From assembly GCA_019119615.1 (NCBI GenBank), contig DWWQ01000011.1:1-64000 (forward strand): DNA of 64,000 bases, read 5' to 3'. The DNA comes from Candidatus Alistipes stercoravium. Its GTDB lineage: Bacteria > Bacteroidota > Bacteroidia > Bacteroidales > Rikenellaceae. Below the pieces are notes generated by a model. That model worked only from the letters and a program-made list of their open reading frames with translations. It did not search any database and was not told where the DNA came from. Shown in pieces: positions 37,855 to 47,335 of the stretch. Both the position numbers and the translations under genes were made by a program. How positions within the stretch are numbered: position 1 is the first letter of the stretch; each line of letters opens with the position of its first letter.

Positions 37855-39090
37855 ATGAAATCCGTCATGAAACATCTGATTCTCCTCTGCGTCGCCCTCG
37901 TCGGCGCCGCGACCGCCTCGGCCCAGAAGTGGGAGGGGCTGGCCGACACGCCCCCGATGGGGTGGAACTCCTGGAACAAGTTCGGCTGCAACATCGACGA
38001 GCGGATGATCCGCGAGATGGCCGACGCGCTGGTCGATACGGGCCTCGCGGAGGCGGGCTACGTCTACATCAACCTCGACGACTGCTGGCACGCCCCGGAG
38101 CGCGACGCCGACGGATTCCCGCAGTGCGACACGACGCGTTTCCCGAGCGGCATGAAGGCCCTTGCGGACTACGTCCATGCAAAAGGGCTCAAACTGGGCA
38201 TCTACTCCGACGCCGGATGGACGACCTGCGCCGGACGTTTCGGCAGCCTCGGCCACGAGTACCAGGATGCCCTGCAGTACGCCCGCTGGGGCATCGACTA
38301 CCTGAAATACGACTGGTGCAACACGGCGGATATCAATCCCAAGGGGGCCTATACGCTCATGCGCGAGGCGCTGCGCGCCGCCGGGCGCCCGATCCTCTTT
38401 TCGATCTGCGAGTGGGGTTCGAACAAGCCCTGGGAGTGGGCTCCCGAAATCGGCCACATGTGGCGCACGACGGGCGACATCGGCCTCTCGTTCTCCGACC
38501 CGGAGGTCTTCGAGGGTCCGTGGAAACCCCGCACGGTGCTGCAGAACGTCGATACGAACGCCCCGCTGCGCCGCTACGCCGGCCCGGGCCACTGGAACGA
38601 CCCCGACATGCTCGAGGTGGGCAACGGCATGACGGTCAATCAGGACCGCGCGCACTTCACGCTCTGGTGCATGATGGCCGCGCCGCTGATCCTGGGCAAC
38701 GACCTGCGCACGATGACCGACGAGACGGCGGCGATCCTCACCGACCGCGAGGTGATCGCCATCGACCAGGATCCGCTGGGCGTGCAGGGGCTGCGCTACG
38801 CCACCGACAACGGCATCGAGATCTGGTTCAAGCCCCTCGCCGACGGCGACTGGGCCTTCTGCCTCTTCAACCGCACGCACGAGGAGCGCACCTACGAGAT
38901 CGACTGGCAGCTCTACTGCTTCACCGACACGGAGGTCTCGCAGCGCTCCACGGACTTCGACCGCATCGTCTACGAGGGCCGCGACCTGTGGAACGGCGGC
39001 AAGAGCTTCCGCACGGACCGTCCGCGCAGCGTGGTCATCCCGGCCGAGGATGTCGTCCTCTACCGTCTGAAACCCGTCGCCGGGCGCTGA
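37855..39090 (+). CDS. Alpha-galactosidase, glycoside hydrolase family 27
   Basis: Signal peptide; PPMGWNSWNKFGCNIDERMIREMADALVDTGLAEAGYVYINLDDCWH; LKYDWCN; WNDPDMLEVGN. Confidence 0.96.
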   Translation: MKSVMKHLILLCVALVGAATASAQKWEGLADTPPMGWNSWNKFGCNIDERMIREMADALVDTGLAEAGYVYINLDDCWHAPERDADGFPQCDTTRFPSGMKALADYVHAKGLKLGIYSDAGWTTCAGRFGSLGHEYQDALQYARWGIDYLKYDWCNTADINPKGAYTLMREALRAAGRPILFSICEWGSNKPWEWAPEIGHMWRTTGDIGLSFSDPEVFEGPWKPRTVLQNVDTNAPLRRYAGPGHWNDPDMLEVGNGMTVNQDRAHFTLWCMMAAPLILGNDLRTMTDETAAILTDREVIAIDQDPLGVQGLRYATDNGIEIWFKPLADGDWAFCLFNRTHEERTYEIDWQLYCFTDTEVSQRSTDFDRIVYEGRDLWNGGKSFRTDRPRSVVIPAEDVVLYRLKPVAGR

Positions 39091-39373
39091 TTCCGGCGGA
39101 AGGGGAAGGGCGCAAAACGCCGATCCGGCAAGGACCCGCCACCGAACGGCCGGCATACAGCGCCGATCCGGCAAGGACGCCTGCCGGGCGCCGTATCCGC
39201 CCCGCCGGATATTCCGAAATACACCCCGGAGCCCGCAGGCCCCGGGGTTTCTGCGTCCGGGAGAGGGGGATTCCGCCCCGTCCGGAAAGCGGGGAATCGC
39301 CCGGCGGAGGCGAAAAAACGGAAAATTTTACGGCAATATGGATTTTCGGGTGCCGTTTTTCGAGAATTAAACG

Positions 39374-39381
39374 TATCTTTG
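39374..39381 (+). promoter_or_regulatory. -7 element TATCTTTG for the MqnA-like gene
   Basis: TATCTTTG, 31 bp upstream of 39413. Confidence 0.55.
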
Positions 39382-39412
39382 TGGTCGGAACCAACAGTCT
39401 TACCCCATATGG

Positions 39413-39973
39413 ATGATGGTCATAGTACCCCGTATAGCCGCCGTGTCGTGCCTCAGCACGACGCCATTCATCTATGGTATCCGGCACGAAGGTAACCTTC
39501 GCGCCGAGTTGCTGTTGTCCGATCCCGACACCGTCATCCAGGATTTTCTCGAACGCAGGGCCGACATCGCCCTGATCCCCTTCACGGCCATGCCGCTGCT
39601 CGCCGACGCGCGCACCGTCACGGAATATTGCGTCGGAGGCGTCGCGGCCGAGCGCGAGGCGCTGCTTGCGAGCGACGACCCGCTGGTCGGCATCTGGAAG
39701 GAGCAGTGCGGCGAGCTGCCCTTCGCCTTTGCGGTGTGGGTGGCCCACGCCGACACGGACGCCGACACGATCGAGGCGCTGCAGTACGCGCTGACCTACG
39801 GGCTCGAACGCGGTTACGAGGCGATGATGGAGGCGGCTCCGGAGCTCGACCCGCTGCGGGCCTGCGAGGTAATGTCGGGCTTCGACTACATCTTCGACAA
39901 CGAAAAGAACCAGGCGCTCCAGCAGTTCTGGGACTCCGGCATCAAGGTCGCTCCCCGGGCGAATCCCGGCTGA
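39413..39973 (+). CDS. MqnA-like menaquinone biosynthesis family protein, shortened
   Basis: VPRIAAVSCLSTTPFIYG...DIALIPFTAMPLL and ELPFAFAVWVAHADTDADTIEALQYALTYGLERG match the two ends of MqnA, but the middle section appears absent (186 aa). Confidence 0.7.
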   Translation: MMVIVPRIAAVSCLSTTPFIYGIRHEGNLRAELLLSDPDTVIQDFLERRADIALIPFTAMPLLADARTVTEYCVGGVAAEREALLASDDPLVGIWKEQCGELPFAFAVWVAHADTDADTIEALQYALTYGLERGYEAMMEAAPELDPLRACEVMSGFDYIFDNEKNQALQQFWDSGIKVAPRANPG

Positions 39974-40040
39974 AGAGGTTAGCGGGCCCGGCCCGCCTCT
40001 CTCATGCTCACGGATTCGAGAACCTTACAGAGAGCGATTT

Positions 40041-41024
40041 ATGATTACGATTTACCTCAAACAGTACAACAAGATCATCCGCAATGCCGACACCCGGCTC
40101 TTCGACGAGCTGGGCTACGACGACATTCTGTGGATCGACATGCTCTCGCCGACGATCAAGGAGCAGAAAGCCGTCGAGAACTTCATGGAGATCAGCCTCC
40201 AGACCCGCCAGCAGGTCGAGGAGATCGAATCGACCTCGAAATACTCCGAGAACGAGAACGCGATCATCTCCAACTCGAACTTCTTCATCCCCACGGGCGA
40301 CTCGTTCATCGTCGAGCCCGTGTCGTTCATCATCTCCAACGAGGGCGTGCTGGTCTCGGTGCGCAACGCCGAGTTCCGGACCTTCCGCGAGACGGAGAAA
40401 CGCCTGCAGATGAACTACCGCAGCTACTCGACAGGCTACCACCTGTTCATCTCGCTGCTCGAGGTGCGCATCGACTTCGACGCCGACCTCGTGGAGCTCA
40501 TCGCCAAGCAGGTCGGGGCCCTCTCGAAGGACATCAACTCGGAGGATTCGATCGACAAGGAGGTGCTGCACCGCATCAGCGCCCTGCAGGAGAGCACGAT
40601 GTCGCTGCGCGAGAACATCTTCGACCGCCAGCGCGTCCTCTCGGGCATCCTGCGCTCGGAACGCTTCCCGAACGATATCTACCCGCGCCTGCAGCTGATG
40701 ATCAAGGACGTCAATTCGCTCATCAACCACGCCGACTTCAGCTTCCAGCGACTCGACTACATCCAGGACGCCGCGCTGGGTCTGATCAACATCGAGCAGA
40801 ACGGCATCGTCAAGATCTTCTCGGTGGCGGCCGTGATCTTCATGCCCGCGACGCTCATCGCCTCGATCTACGGCATGAACTTCAAGGCGATGCCCGAGCT
40901 GGACTGGCACCTCACGCTCTCGAACGGGATGGTCATCCCGCTGGGCTACCTCTTCGCCATCGCGCTGATGATCATCTGCTCGGTGCTCACGATCTGGTTC
41001 TTCCGCTACAAGAAGTGGCTCTGA
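40041..41024 (+). CDS. CorA-family divalent cation transporter
   Basis: C-terminal IYGMNF (variant of GMN motif) between two TM helices; DILWIDMLSPTIKEQKAVENFM. Confidence 0.92.
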   Translation: MITIYLKQYNKIIRNADTRLFDELGYDDILWIDMLSPTIKEQKAVENFMEISLQTRQQVEEIESTSKYSENENAIISNSNFFIPTGDSFIVEPVSFIISNEGVLVSVRNAEFRTFRETEKRLQMNYRSYSTGYHLFISLLEVRIDFDADLVELIAKQVGALSKDINSEDSIDKEVLHRISALQESTMSLRENIFDRQRVLSGILRSERFPNDIYPRLQLMIKDVNSLINHADFSFQRLDYIQDAALGLINIEQNGIVKIFSVAAVIFMPATLIASIYGMNFKAMPELDWHLTLSNGMVIPLGYLFAIALMIICSVLTIWFFRYKKWL

Positions 41025-41066
41025 CCGGTGAAGGGTTGTCCGTCCGGCAGCGGTTCCCCCCCCCGA

Positions 41067-41101
41067 AAGCCCCCGAATTTCCCCGCGGGGGCTTCTTTCT
41101 T
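41067..41101 (+). terminator. Candidate terminator after corA
   Basis: AAGCCCCC...GGGGGCTTCTTTCTTT. Confidence 0.6.
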
Positions 41102-41145
41102 TGAAAGAAGGGCCGCCCGACAGGGCATTTTTCCGGCGAAATTTG

Positions 41146-41153
41146 TATCTTTG
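41146..41153 (+). promoter_or_regulatory. -7 element TATCTTTG for the flippase-holB-folK operon
   Basis: TATCTTTG, 19 bp upstream of ATG 41173. Confidence 0.6.
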
Positions 41154-41172
41154 CTGCCTGTAAACCTGCACC

Positions 41173-42642
41173 ATGCTCGAAAAACTGGCCAAACAGACCG
41201 CCATCTACGGCATCAGCACCATCGTCGTGCGCTTCCTGAGCTACCTGCTCACGCCCTACTATACCCGGATCTTCGGGCAGGAGACCTACGGAATCGTTAC
41301 CGACGTCTACGCGCTGATCCCGCTGGCGCTGACGCTGCTGACCATGGGCATGGAGTCGAGCTACTTCCGCTTCTCGGCCAAGGCCGAGGAGGCCGGAGGC
41401 GACGTGCGGGGCGCCAAGCGGCGGCTCTTCGCCACGACGTGGGGCACCACGTCGCTCGCCGCCGCGCTCTTCTTCGCCGCAATCCTCCTCTTCCGCGACA
41501 CGGTGGCCCGCGCCATGGGCGAGACCTACGTCGCCCACCCCGAATACATCGTCTGGGTGGGGCTCATCATCCTCTTCGACGTCTCGGCCTGCATTCCCTT
41601 CTCGCGGCTGCGCGAACAGGGCCGCTCGATGACCTTCGTGGGGCTCAAGGCCCTCAACGTCGTGCTGAACGTCGTGCTGGCCGTGGCCTTCGGCGCCGCG
41701 GGGCTCTTCCGCACGGAGTTCGGCGTGGGCTGGGTCTTCGTGGCCAACCTCGCCGCAAGCGTCGTAACGTGGGCGGCGATCCTCGCAACCACCGACCGCA
41801 CGCTGCCGCGCATCGACGGCCGCCTGCTGCGTGCCGTCTTCGCCTACTCGCTGCCGCTGCTCGTCGGCGGCCTGGCCGGCACGGCCAACGAGTTCATCGA
41901 CCGCCAGCTCATCAAGTACCTCGTGCCCGCGGGGGCCATGGCCCAGCTGGGCGTCTACGGCGCCATCACGAAGATCGCCGTGGTGATGATGCTCTTCTAC
42001 CAGATGTACCGCCTGGCGGCCGAGCCCTTCTTCCTCTCGAACTTCCGCAAGGAGGAGTTCGTGGCGATGAACGCCGCGGCGCTGAAATACTACGTCATGG
42101 CCTCGATGCTCATCTTCCTGGGCATCGCGCTCTTCCGCGACCTGTTCGCCCTGATCGTCGGGCGCGACTTCCGCGAGGGTATCTTCATCCTCCCGGTGGT
42201 GCTCGGGGCCAATGTCCTCACGGGCGTCTGGCTCAACCTCTCGTTCTGGTACAAGCGCGAGGAGCGCACCTCGCTGGCGATCGTCGTAACGGGCACGGGC
42301 CTCGTGGCCATCCTGCTCTTCGGCTTCGCGCTCATCCCCCGCTGGGGCTACTACGGCGCGGCGTGGGCCCGCCTGGCCAGCGAGACGGCGATGGTCGCCG
42401 TGAGCTGGTGGCTCAACCGCCGCTTCTTCCCCACGCCCTACGACTGGCGCCGCATGGGCGAATACGTCGCCGTGGCGCTGGCCGTCTTCGCCGCCTCGGA
42501 GGCCGTGGCCTCCCGCGCGGACAATATGTTCATCGGCTATACGTTCAACATAATAGCACTTGCGGCCTACGTCGCCTACCTGGTCCGACGCGAAAGGATC
42601 GACCTGCGGGCGATGATGCGGGCCGTGCTGAAACGTTCATAA
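41173..42642 (+). CDS. MATE/MOP-superfamily polysaccharide flippase-like protein
   Basis: LAKQTAIYGISTIVVRFLSYLLTPYYTRIFGQETYGIVTDVYALIPLALTLLTMGMESSYFRFSAK. Confidence 0.88.
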   Translation: MLEKLAKQTAIYGISTIVVRFLSYLLTPYYTRIFGQETYGIVTDVYALIPLALTLLTMGMESSYFRFSAKAEEAGGDVRGAKRRLFATTWGTTSLAAALFFAAILLFRDTVARAMGETYVAHPEYIVWVGLIILFDVSACIPFSRLREQGRSMTFVGLKALNVVLNVVLAVAFGAAGLFRTEFGVGWVFVANLAASVVTWAAILATTDRTLPRIDGRLLRAVFAYSLPLLVGGLAGTANEFIDRQLIKYLVPAGAMAQLGVYGAITKIAVVMMLFYQMYRLAAEPFFLSNFRKEEFVAMNAAALKYYVMASMLIFLGIALFRDLFALIVGRDFREGIFILPVVLGANVLTGVWLNLSFWYKREERTSLAIVVTGTGLVAILLFGFALIPRWGYYGAAWARLASETAMVAVSWWLNRRFFPTPYDWRRMGEYVAVALAVFAASEAVASRADNMFIGYTFNIIALAAYVAYLVRRERIDLRAMMRAVLKRS

Positions 42643-42664
42643 CCCCCAACCGAAAGAAGAGACC

Positions 42665-43810
42665 ATGCGTTTTGCCGACATAACGGGACAGGAGGAGCTC
42701 AAGCGTCATCTGGCGCGGACCGTCGATACGGGCCGCGTGAGCCACGCGCAGCTCTTCACGGGCGCCGCGGGCTACGGGGCGCTGCCGCTGGCCGTGGCCT
42801 ATGTGCAGTACCTCTGCTGCCGCCACCACCGCAACGGGGATTCGTGCGGCGAATGCCCCGACTGCCGGCAGATCGCGGCCCTCGCGCACCCCGACCTGCA
42901 TCTGGTCTTCCCGGTGAACAAACAGGGCAAGAAGTCGGGCGAGGCGGTGCGCAGCGACGAGTTCCTGCCGCTCTTCCGCGAACTCTTCGCCGAGCGCGGC
43001 GGCTGCTTCACGCCGCAGGAGTGGTACGACCGCCTCGACCTGGGCAAGACGCTCAAGGGCATGATCTCGGCGCGCGAGGCCGACGAGATCATCCGCAAGC
43101 TCTCGTTCAAGAGCTTCGAGGCCGAGTACAAGACGGTGCTCGTCTGGCTGCCCGAGACGATGAACGAGGAGGCGGCGAACAAGATCCTCAAGATCCTCGA
43201 GGAGCCGTGGGAGCGCACGCTCTTCCTGCTGGTTTCGGAGCATCCCGAGCGGCTGCTGCCGACGATCCTCTCGCGCACGCAGGAGGTCGCCGTGCCGCGC
43301 ATCGCGACGGAGGTGCTGGAGGCCGAGGCACGCGGCCGCGGCATCGCGGACCCGCTGCAGGCGCGCACGCTGGCCCGGCTGGCGGGCGGCGACCGCATCG
43401 AACTCGAACACCTGCTCTCGGGCGAGCAGGATGCCGCACGCAAGGAGTATTTCGAGCTCTTCTGCGCGCTCATGCGCCTGAGCTACAACGACAGGCACCT
43501 CGAGCTCATCGCCTGGGCCGAGGAGGCGGCGCAGCTCACGCGCGAGCAGCAGCGGGGCTTCCTGCGCGATGCGGCGCGTCTTTTGCGGGAGAGCTACATG
43601 CTGCACGCCGGGATCCGCGAGATCTGCTACCTGTGGGGCGAGGAGCTGGCCTTCTGCACGCGTTTCGCCCCCTTCGTGGGATCGCGCAACATCGAGCCGC
43701 TGATCGACCAGATCGAGAGCGCCGCGGCCCAGATCGCGCAGAACGGCAACCCGACAATCGTATTCACCCACTTCGCGCTCTCGGTGAGCAAGATGATCAA
43801 ACATTTGTAG
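42665..43810 (+). CDS. holB: DNA polymerase III delta' subunit
   Basis: FADITGQEELKRHLARTVDTGRVSHAQLFTGAAGYGALPLAVAYVQYLCC; zinc-binding CGECPDC; ANKILKILEEPWERTLFLL. Confidence 0.9.
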   Translation: MRFADITGQEELKRHLARTVDTGRVSHAQLFTGAAGYGALPLAVAYVQYLCCRHHRNGDSCGECPDCRQIAALAHPDLHLVFPVNKQGKKSGEAVRSDEFLPLFRELFAERGGCFTPQEWYDRLDLGKTLKGMISAREADEIIRKLSFKSFEAEYKTVLVWLPETMNEEAANKILKILEEPWERTLFLLVSEHPERLLPTILSRTQEVAVPRIATEVLEAEARGRGIADPLQARTLARLAGGDRIELEHLLSGEQDAARKEYFELFCALMRLSYNDRHLELIAWAEEAAQLTREQQRGFLRDAARLLRESYMLHAGIREICYLWGEELAFCTRFAPFVGSRNIEPLIDQIESAAAQIAQNGNPTIVFTHFALSVSKMIKHL

Positions 43811-43814
43811 AGAG

Positions 43815-44318
43815 ATGGCACGCGTAACACTTCTGATGGGAGGCAACAAGGGGGATGTCAAACGGACCCTGCAGACGGCACAACAGCTCGTCAATGCCCG
43901 CGTGGGCGCCGTACTGCGCTGCTCGCACCGCTACGAAAGCGAGGCCTGGGGCTTCCATGCCCCGGAACGGTTTTCGAACCAGGCCGTGGAGATCACCACC
44001 GACCTCACGCCGCACGAGGTGCTCGATGCCGTGCAGTGCATCGAGGCGGACCTGGGGCGCAACCGCGCCGCCGAGGCCGTCGAGAAGGCCGCGACGGGTG
44101 CCGCCTACGTCTCGCGGCCGATCGACATCGACATCATCTTCTACGACGACGCGGTCCTCTCGGACGAGCAGCTGACGATCCCCCACCCGCGGCTTGCCGA
44201 ACGGGAGTTCGCCCTCGTCCCCCTGTGTGAAATCATGCGCATGCGCCGCCACCCCGTTACGGGCACGACCGTCGGGGAGATGCTCGAGGCGCTGCGCCAA
44301 AAACAGCAGCAGGCATGA
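43815..44318 (+). CDS. folK: 2-amino-4-hydroxy-6-hydroxymethyldihydropteridine diphosphokinase
   Basis: LLMGGNKGDVKRTLQTAQQLV; SRPIDIDIIFYDDAVLSDEQLTIPHPRLAEREFALVPL. Confidence 0.93.
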   Translation: MARVTLLMGGNKGDVKRTLQTAQQLVNARVGAVLRCSHRYESEAWGFHAPERFSNQAVEITTDLTPHEVLDAVQCIEADLGRNRAAEAVEKAATGAAYVSRPIDIDIIFYDDAVLSDEQLTIPHPRLAEREFALVPLCEIMRMRRHPVTGTTVGEMLEALRQKQQQA

Positions 44319-45298
44319 AACCGATCCGCCTCCTTACGCTCGCGGCGGCGTGCGCCGCGCTGGCGGGGTGTCTGAAGGACACCTCGCACGGCACGACGAC
44401 CTACATCCTCAAACCGCTGCAGCAGAACCTCTCGACCGACCCCAACGAGCCGCTCGAGGGGGTCCTGACCCACGCCTTCGACGCCGACACGACCCGCTAC
44501 ACGGTCGCCTCGTACGACGACGCGCTGCAGGGCATCGCCACCTCGAAGGAGAACCCTTCGCAGCAGCTGCAGGCCGTGGCCTCCTCGACGGCCTTCGACA
44601 AGGAGGGCACGACGGGCTGGGTGCAGATGGAACTGCCCCTCTCGGAGCGGAAGATGATCCTCGCGGTCGATACCGCGCACCGCGTCTACGCCTACACGGA
44701 GCAGGAGCTCGAGAAGACGCTCCCGACGCTCTACGTTACACTGATCTTCAAGACCTGGAAGGAGGGCTTCTCCTACCAGGACGGCAACTGGAGCTTCTAC
44801 AACGAGTTCTACGCGCCGCCGCAGCGCCTCGACACCTCGATCCGGCCGCTGCTGCAGACGGCCGAGGACGCCGCCGCGGAGCCCTACGGCGACCTGGGCA
44901 ACCTGAAGGCCTATGCCTATGCCGTCGATACGACCGCCTGGCGCATCGCCTCCTACGACGACGCGCAGCTGGGCCGCATCACCTTGAAGAGCGACGACTC
45001 GTTCACGCGCAGCGAGCCCTCGTTCCAGGCCTATGCCGACGCGGAGTCGGGGCTCTTCACCATGCAGGTGAGCGTACCGACGCTGATGGTCGTCGTCGTG
45101 GACCGCGCCAACCGCCTCTACGCCTACTCGCAGCAGACGGTCGATCTCGAGGGGGCCGGCCCCACCTTCGAGGTGCTCTTCCGGCCGTGGCGCAACGTCT
45201 GGATCGACGTCAATGACGGCTGGCGCATCGTGAACGAGGCGCTCGACCCCGCGAAGAACCCCACCACCACGCAGAACCAAACCGCCGCCGGACAATGA
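44315..45298 (+). CDS. Lipoprotein of unknown function with internal duplication
   Basis: Lipobox AALAGC; two similar ~120-aa units each with (I/V)ASYDDA and W...(Y/V)xDGN/GW. Confidence 0.6.
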   Translation: MKPIRLLTLAAACAALAGCLKDTSHGTTTYILKPLQQNLSTDPNEPLEGVLTHAFDADTTRYTVASYDDALQGIATSKENPSQQLQAVASSTAFDKEGTTGWVQMELPLSERKMILAVDTAHRVYAYTEQELEKTLPTLYVTLIFKTWKEGFSYQDGNWSFYNEFYAPPQRLDTSIRPLLQTAEDAAAEPYGDLGNLKAYAYAVDTTAWRIASYDDAQLGRITLKSDDSFTRSEPSFQAYADAESGLFTMQVSVPTLMVVVVDRANRLYAYSQQTVDLEGAGPTFEVLFRPWRNVWIDVNDGWRIVNEALDPAKNPTTTQNQTAAGQ

Positions 45299-47334
45299 CA
45301 CTACGCAGAACCCATATCCTGAACCTGTTGCGCGGCGGCGTCGCGCTGCTCTTCGTGTCGGCCTTCCTGAGCCGCTGCGCCAGCATGATGACCCCCACGG
45401 GCGGACCGCGCGACTCGCTGCCCCCGGTGATCGTCGAGATGCTCCCGGACAACTTCACGACGAACCTCCCGACGGTGAACACCGGGAAGATCTACATCGA
45501 GTTCGACGAGTTCATCCAGATCAAGGACCAGCAGAAGGAGTTTTTCACCTCGCCGGCGATGAAGAAAAAGCCGACGATCACGCAGCGCGGCCGGGGCATC
45601 GTCATCCAGATCCGCGACACGCTGCAGCCCAACACGACCTATGCGCTCAACTTCGGCAGCGCGATCCGCGACAACAACGAGGGCAACCCGCTCTACTCGA
45701 TGCGCTACGTCTTCTCGACGGGCCCCGAGATCGACTCGATGCTCCTCTCGGGCTATACGGCCGACGGCTACAAGGCCGACTCCGTGTCGAAGAGCTTCAT
45801 CTGGTTCTACCCGGCCGATTCGGTCGAATACACCCCGGACTACGACTCGACGATCTTCAAGCATACGCCCGCGGTGATCGCCCGCGCCGAGACCAACGGC
45901 ATCTTCATCGCGCAGAACCTCAAGCCGATACCCTACCGGGTCTACGCCATCGAGGACCGCAACGACAACCAGATGTACGAACCGGGCACCGACCAGGTGG
46001 GCTTCCTCGAGGGGACCTACAACCCGGCCGAGCTGCCCGATTTCGCCATCTGGTACGACTCGCTGCGCCGCTATGTGAGCGCGGAGCCGCAGCTCTACCT
46101 GCGTATGTTCACCGACAAGGCCTTCCGGCGGCAGCTGCTTTCGCAGAGCGAGCGGCCGCTGCAGCACAAGGCGATGCTCTACTTCGGGGCACCGCACCCG
46201 CAGATCACCTCGCTGCGTTTCGACAGCATTCCCGCGGATCGGGTAATCATCGACCCCCAGACCGAGGGCCGCGACACGCTGGCACTGTGGTTCAACGTCC
46301 CCTCGGCGTCGCTGCCCGACACGATCAAGGGGCAGATCACCTACTTCAAGCACGACTCGGTGAACCGCCTGCAGGAGGTTACCGAGAATCTGAAACTCGC
46401 CTGGCGCCTGATCGAGACGAAGGACCAGGAGCGCGAGCGTGAGCGACTCGAACGCGAACGGCGCAAGGCCGAGGCGGCGGGCGAGGAGTGGAAGGAGCCC
46501 GAGAAGGAGAACCCCTTCGCCTACAAGATGCCCCTCTCGGGGGAGGTGAATCCCGAGAAGGACCTGACGATCGACTTCGACTACCCGCTTGCGACGCTCG
46601 ACTCGGCGGCGCTCCTGATGACCTTCAAGACGCCGGACGACCGTATCGAGGACCTTCCCGTTACGATCCGCCGCGACACGGCGCAACTGCGCCGCTGGTA
46701 CATCCGTTTGGAGTGGAAGCTCGGCGGCGAATATACGCTGACGATCCCCCAGGGGGCGATCACCGACATCGCGGGCTTCTCGAACGACTCGATCGTCGGG
46801 AAGTACACGGTCTTCGACCCCGAGCAGTTCGCCACGGTGAAGATCCATGTCGCGGGGCGCAACGACGGTTCGAAATACATCATCCAGCTGCTCGACGCGA
46901 ACAACGCCCTGCAGCAGGAGAAGCGCGACATCACCTCGGGCGACGTGCAGTTCAACTACGTTCCGGCGGGCGAGATCAAGTTCCGCGTCATCGAGGACCG
47001 CAACGGCAACGGACGCTGGGACACGGGCAACCTGGTGGAACGGCGGCAGCCCGAGCGGGCGGAGATCTACAAGGATCCCGCGGGCGAGGAGACCTTCGCG
47101 ACGAAGACCAACTGGGAGATCGAGTTCACGATGGACATGAACCGGATCTTCGCACCCGTAACGATGAAGTCGCTCGTGCGGCTGCTCGACGAGCGCGAGA
47201 CGCAGCGGCAGCAGCGCGAGGCCGAGAAACGCGCCAAGGAGCTGCTCAAGGGCGACTCCCGGCGCCAGGGGCAGCAGCAGACCACGAACGCCAACTTCGG
47301 TTCGGCGGGCAACATGTTCAGCACATTCAGATAA
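45295..47334 (+). CDS. Ig-like (Big_5-type) domain lipoprotein
   Basis: MTPTGGPRDSLPPVIVEMLPDNFTTNLPTVNTGKIYIEFDEFIQIKDQQKEFFTSPAMKKKPTITQRGRGIVIQIRDTLQPNTTYALNFGSAIRDNNEGN. Confidence 0.85.
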   Translation: MTLRRTHILNLLRGGVALLFVSAFLSRCASMMTPTGGPRDSLPPVIVEMLPDNFTTNLPTVNTGKIYIEFDEFIQIKDQQKEFFTSPAMKKKPTITQRGRGIVIQIRDTLQPNTTYALNFGSAIRDNNEGNPLYSMRYVFSTGPEIDSMLLSGYTADGYKADSVSKSFIWFYPADSVEYTPDYDSTIFKHTPAVIARAETNGIFIAQNLKPIPYRVYAIEDRNDNQMYEPGTDQVGFLEGTYNPAELPDFAIWYDSLRRYVSAEPQLYLRMFTDKAFRRQLLSQSERPLQHKAMLYFGAPHPQITSLRFDSIPADRVIIDPQTEGRDTLALWFNVPSASLPDTIKGQITYFKHDSVNRLQEVTENLKLAWRLIETKDQERERERLERERRKAEAAGEEWKEPEKENPFAYKMPLSGEVNPEKDLTIDFDYPLATLDSAALLMTFKTPDDRIEDLPVTIRRDTAQLRRWYIRLEWKLGGEYTLTIPQGAITDIAGFSNDSIVGKYTVFDPEQFATVKIHVAGRNDGSKYIIQLLDANNALQQEKRDITSGDVQFNYVPAGEIKFRVIEDRNGNGRWDTGNLVERRQPERAEIYKDPAGEETFATKTNWEIEFTMDMNRIFAPVTMKSLVRLLDERETQRQQREAEKRAKELLKGDSRRQGQQQTTNANFGSAGNMFSTFR

Positions 47335-47335
47335 G

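Noticed and set aside
41056-41064. C9 tract as a contingency locus
   Set aside because: Lies in the non-coding terminator region after corA, over 100 bp from the next start; no evident effect on a reading frame or promoter spacing.
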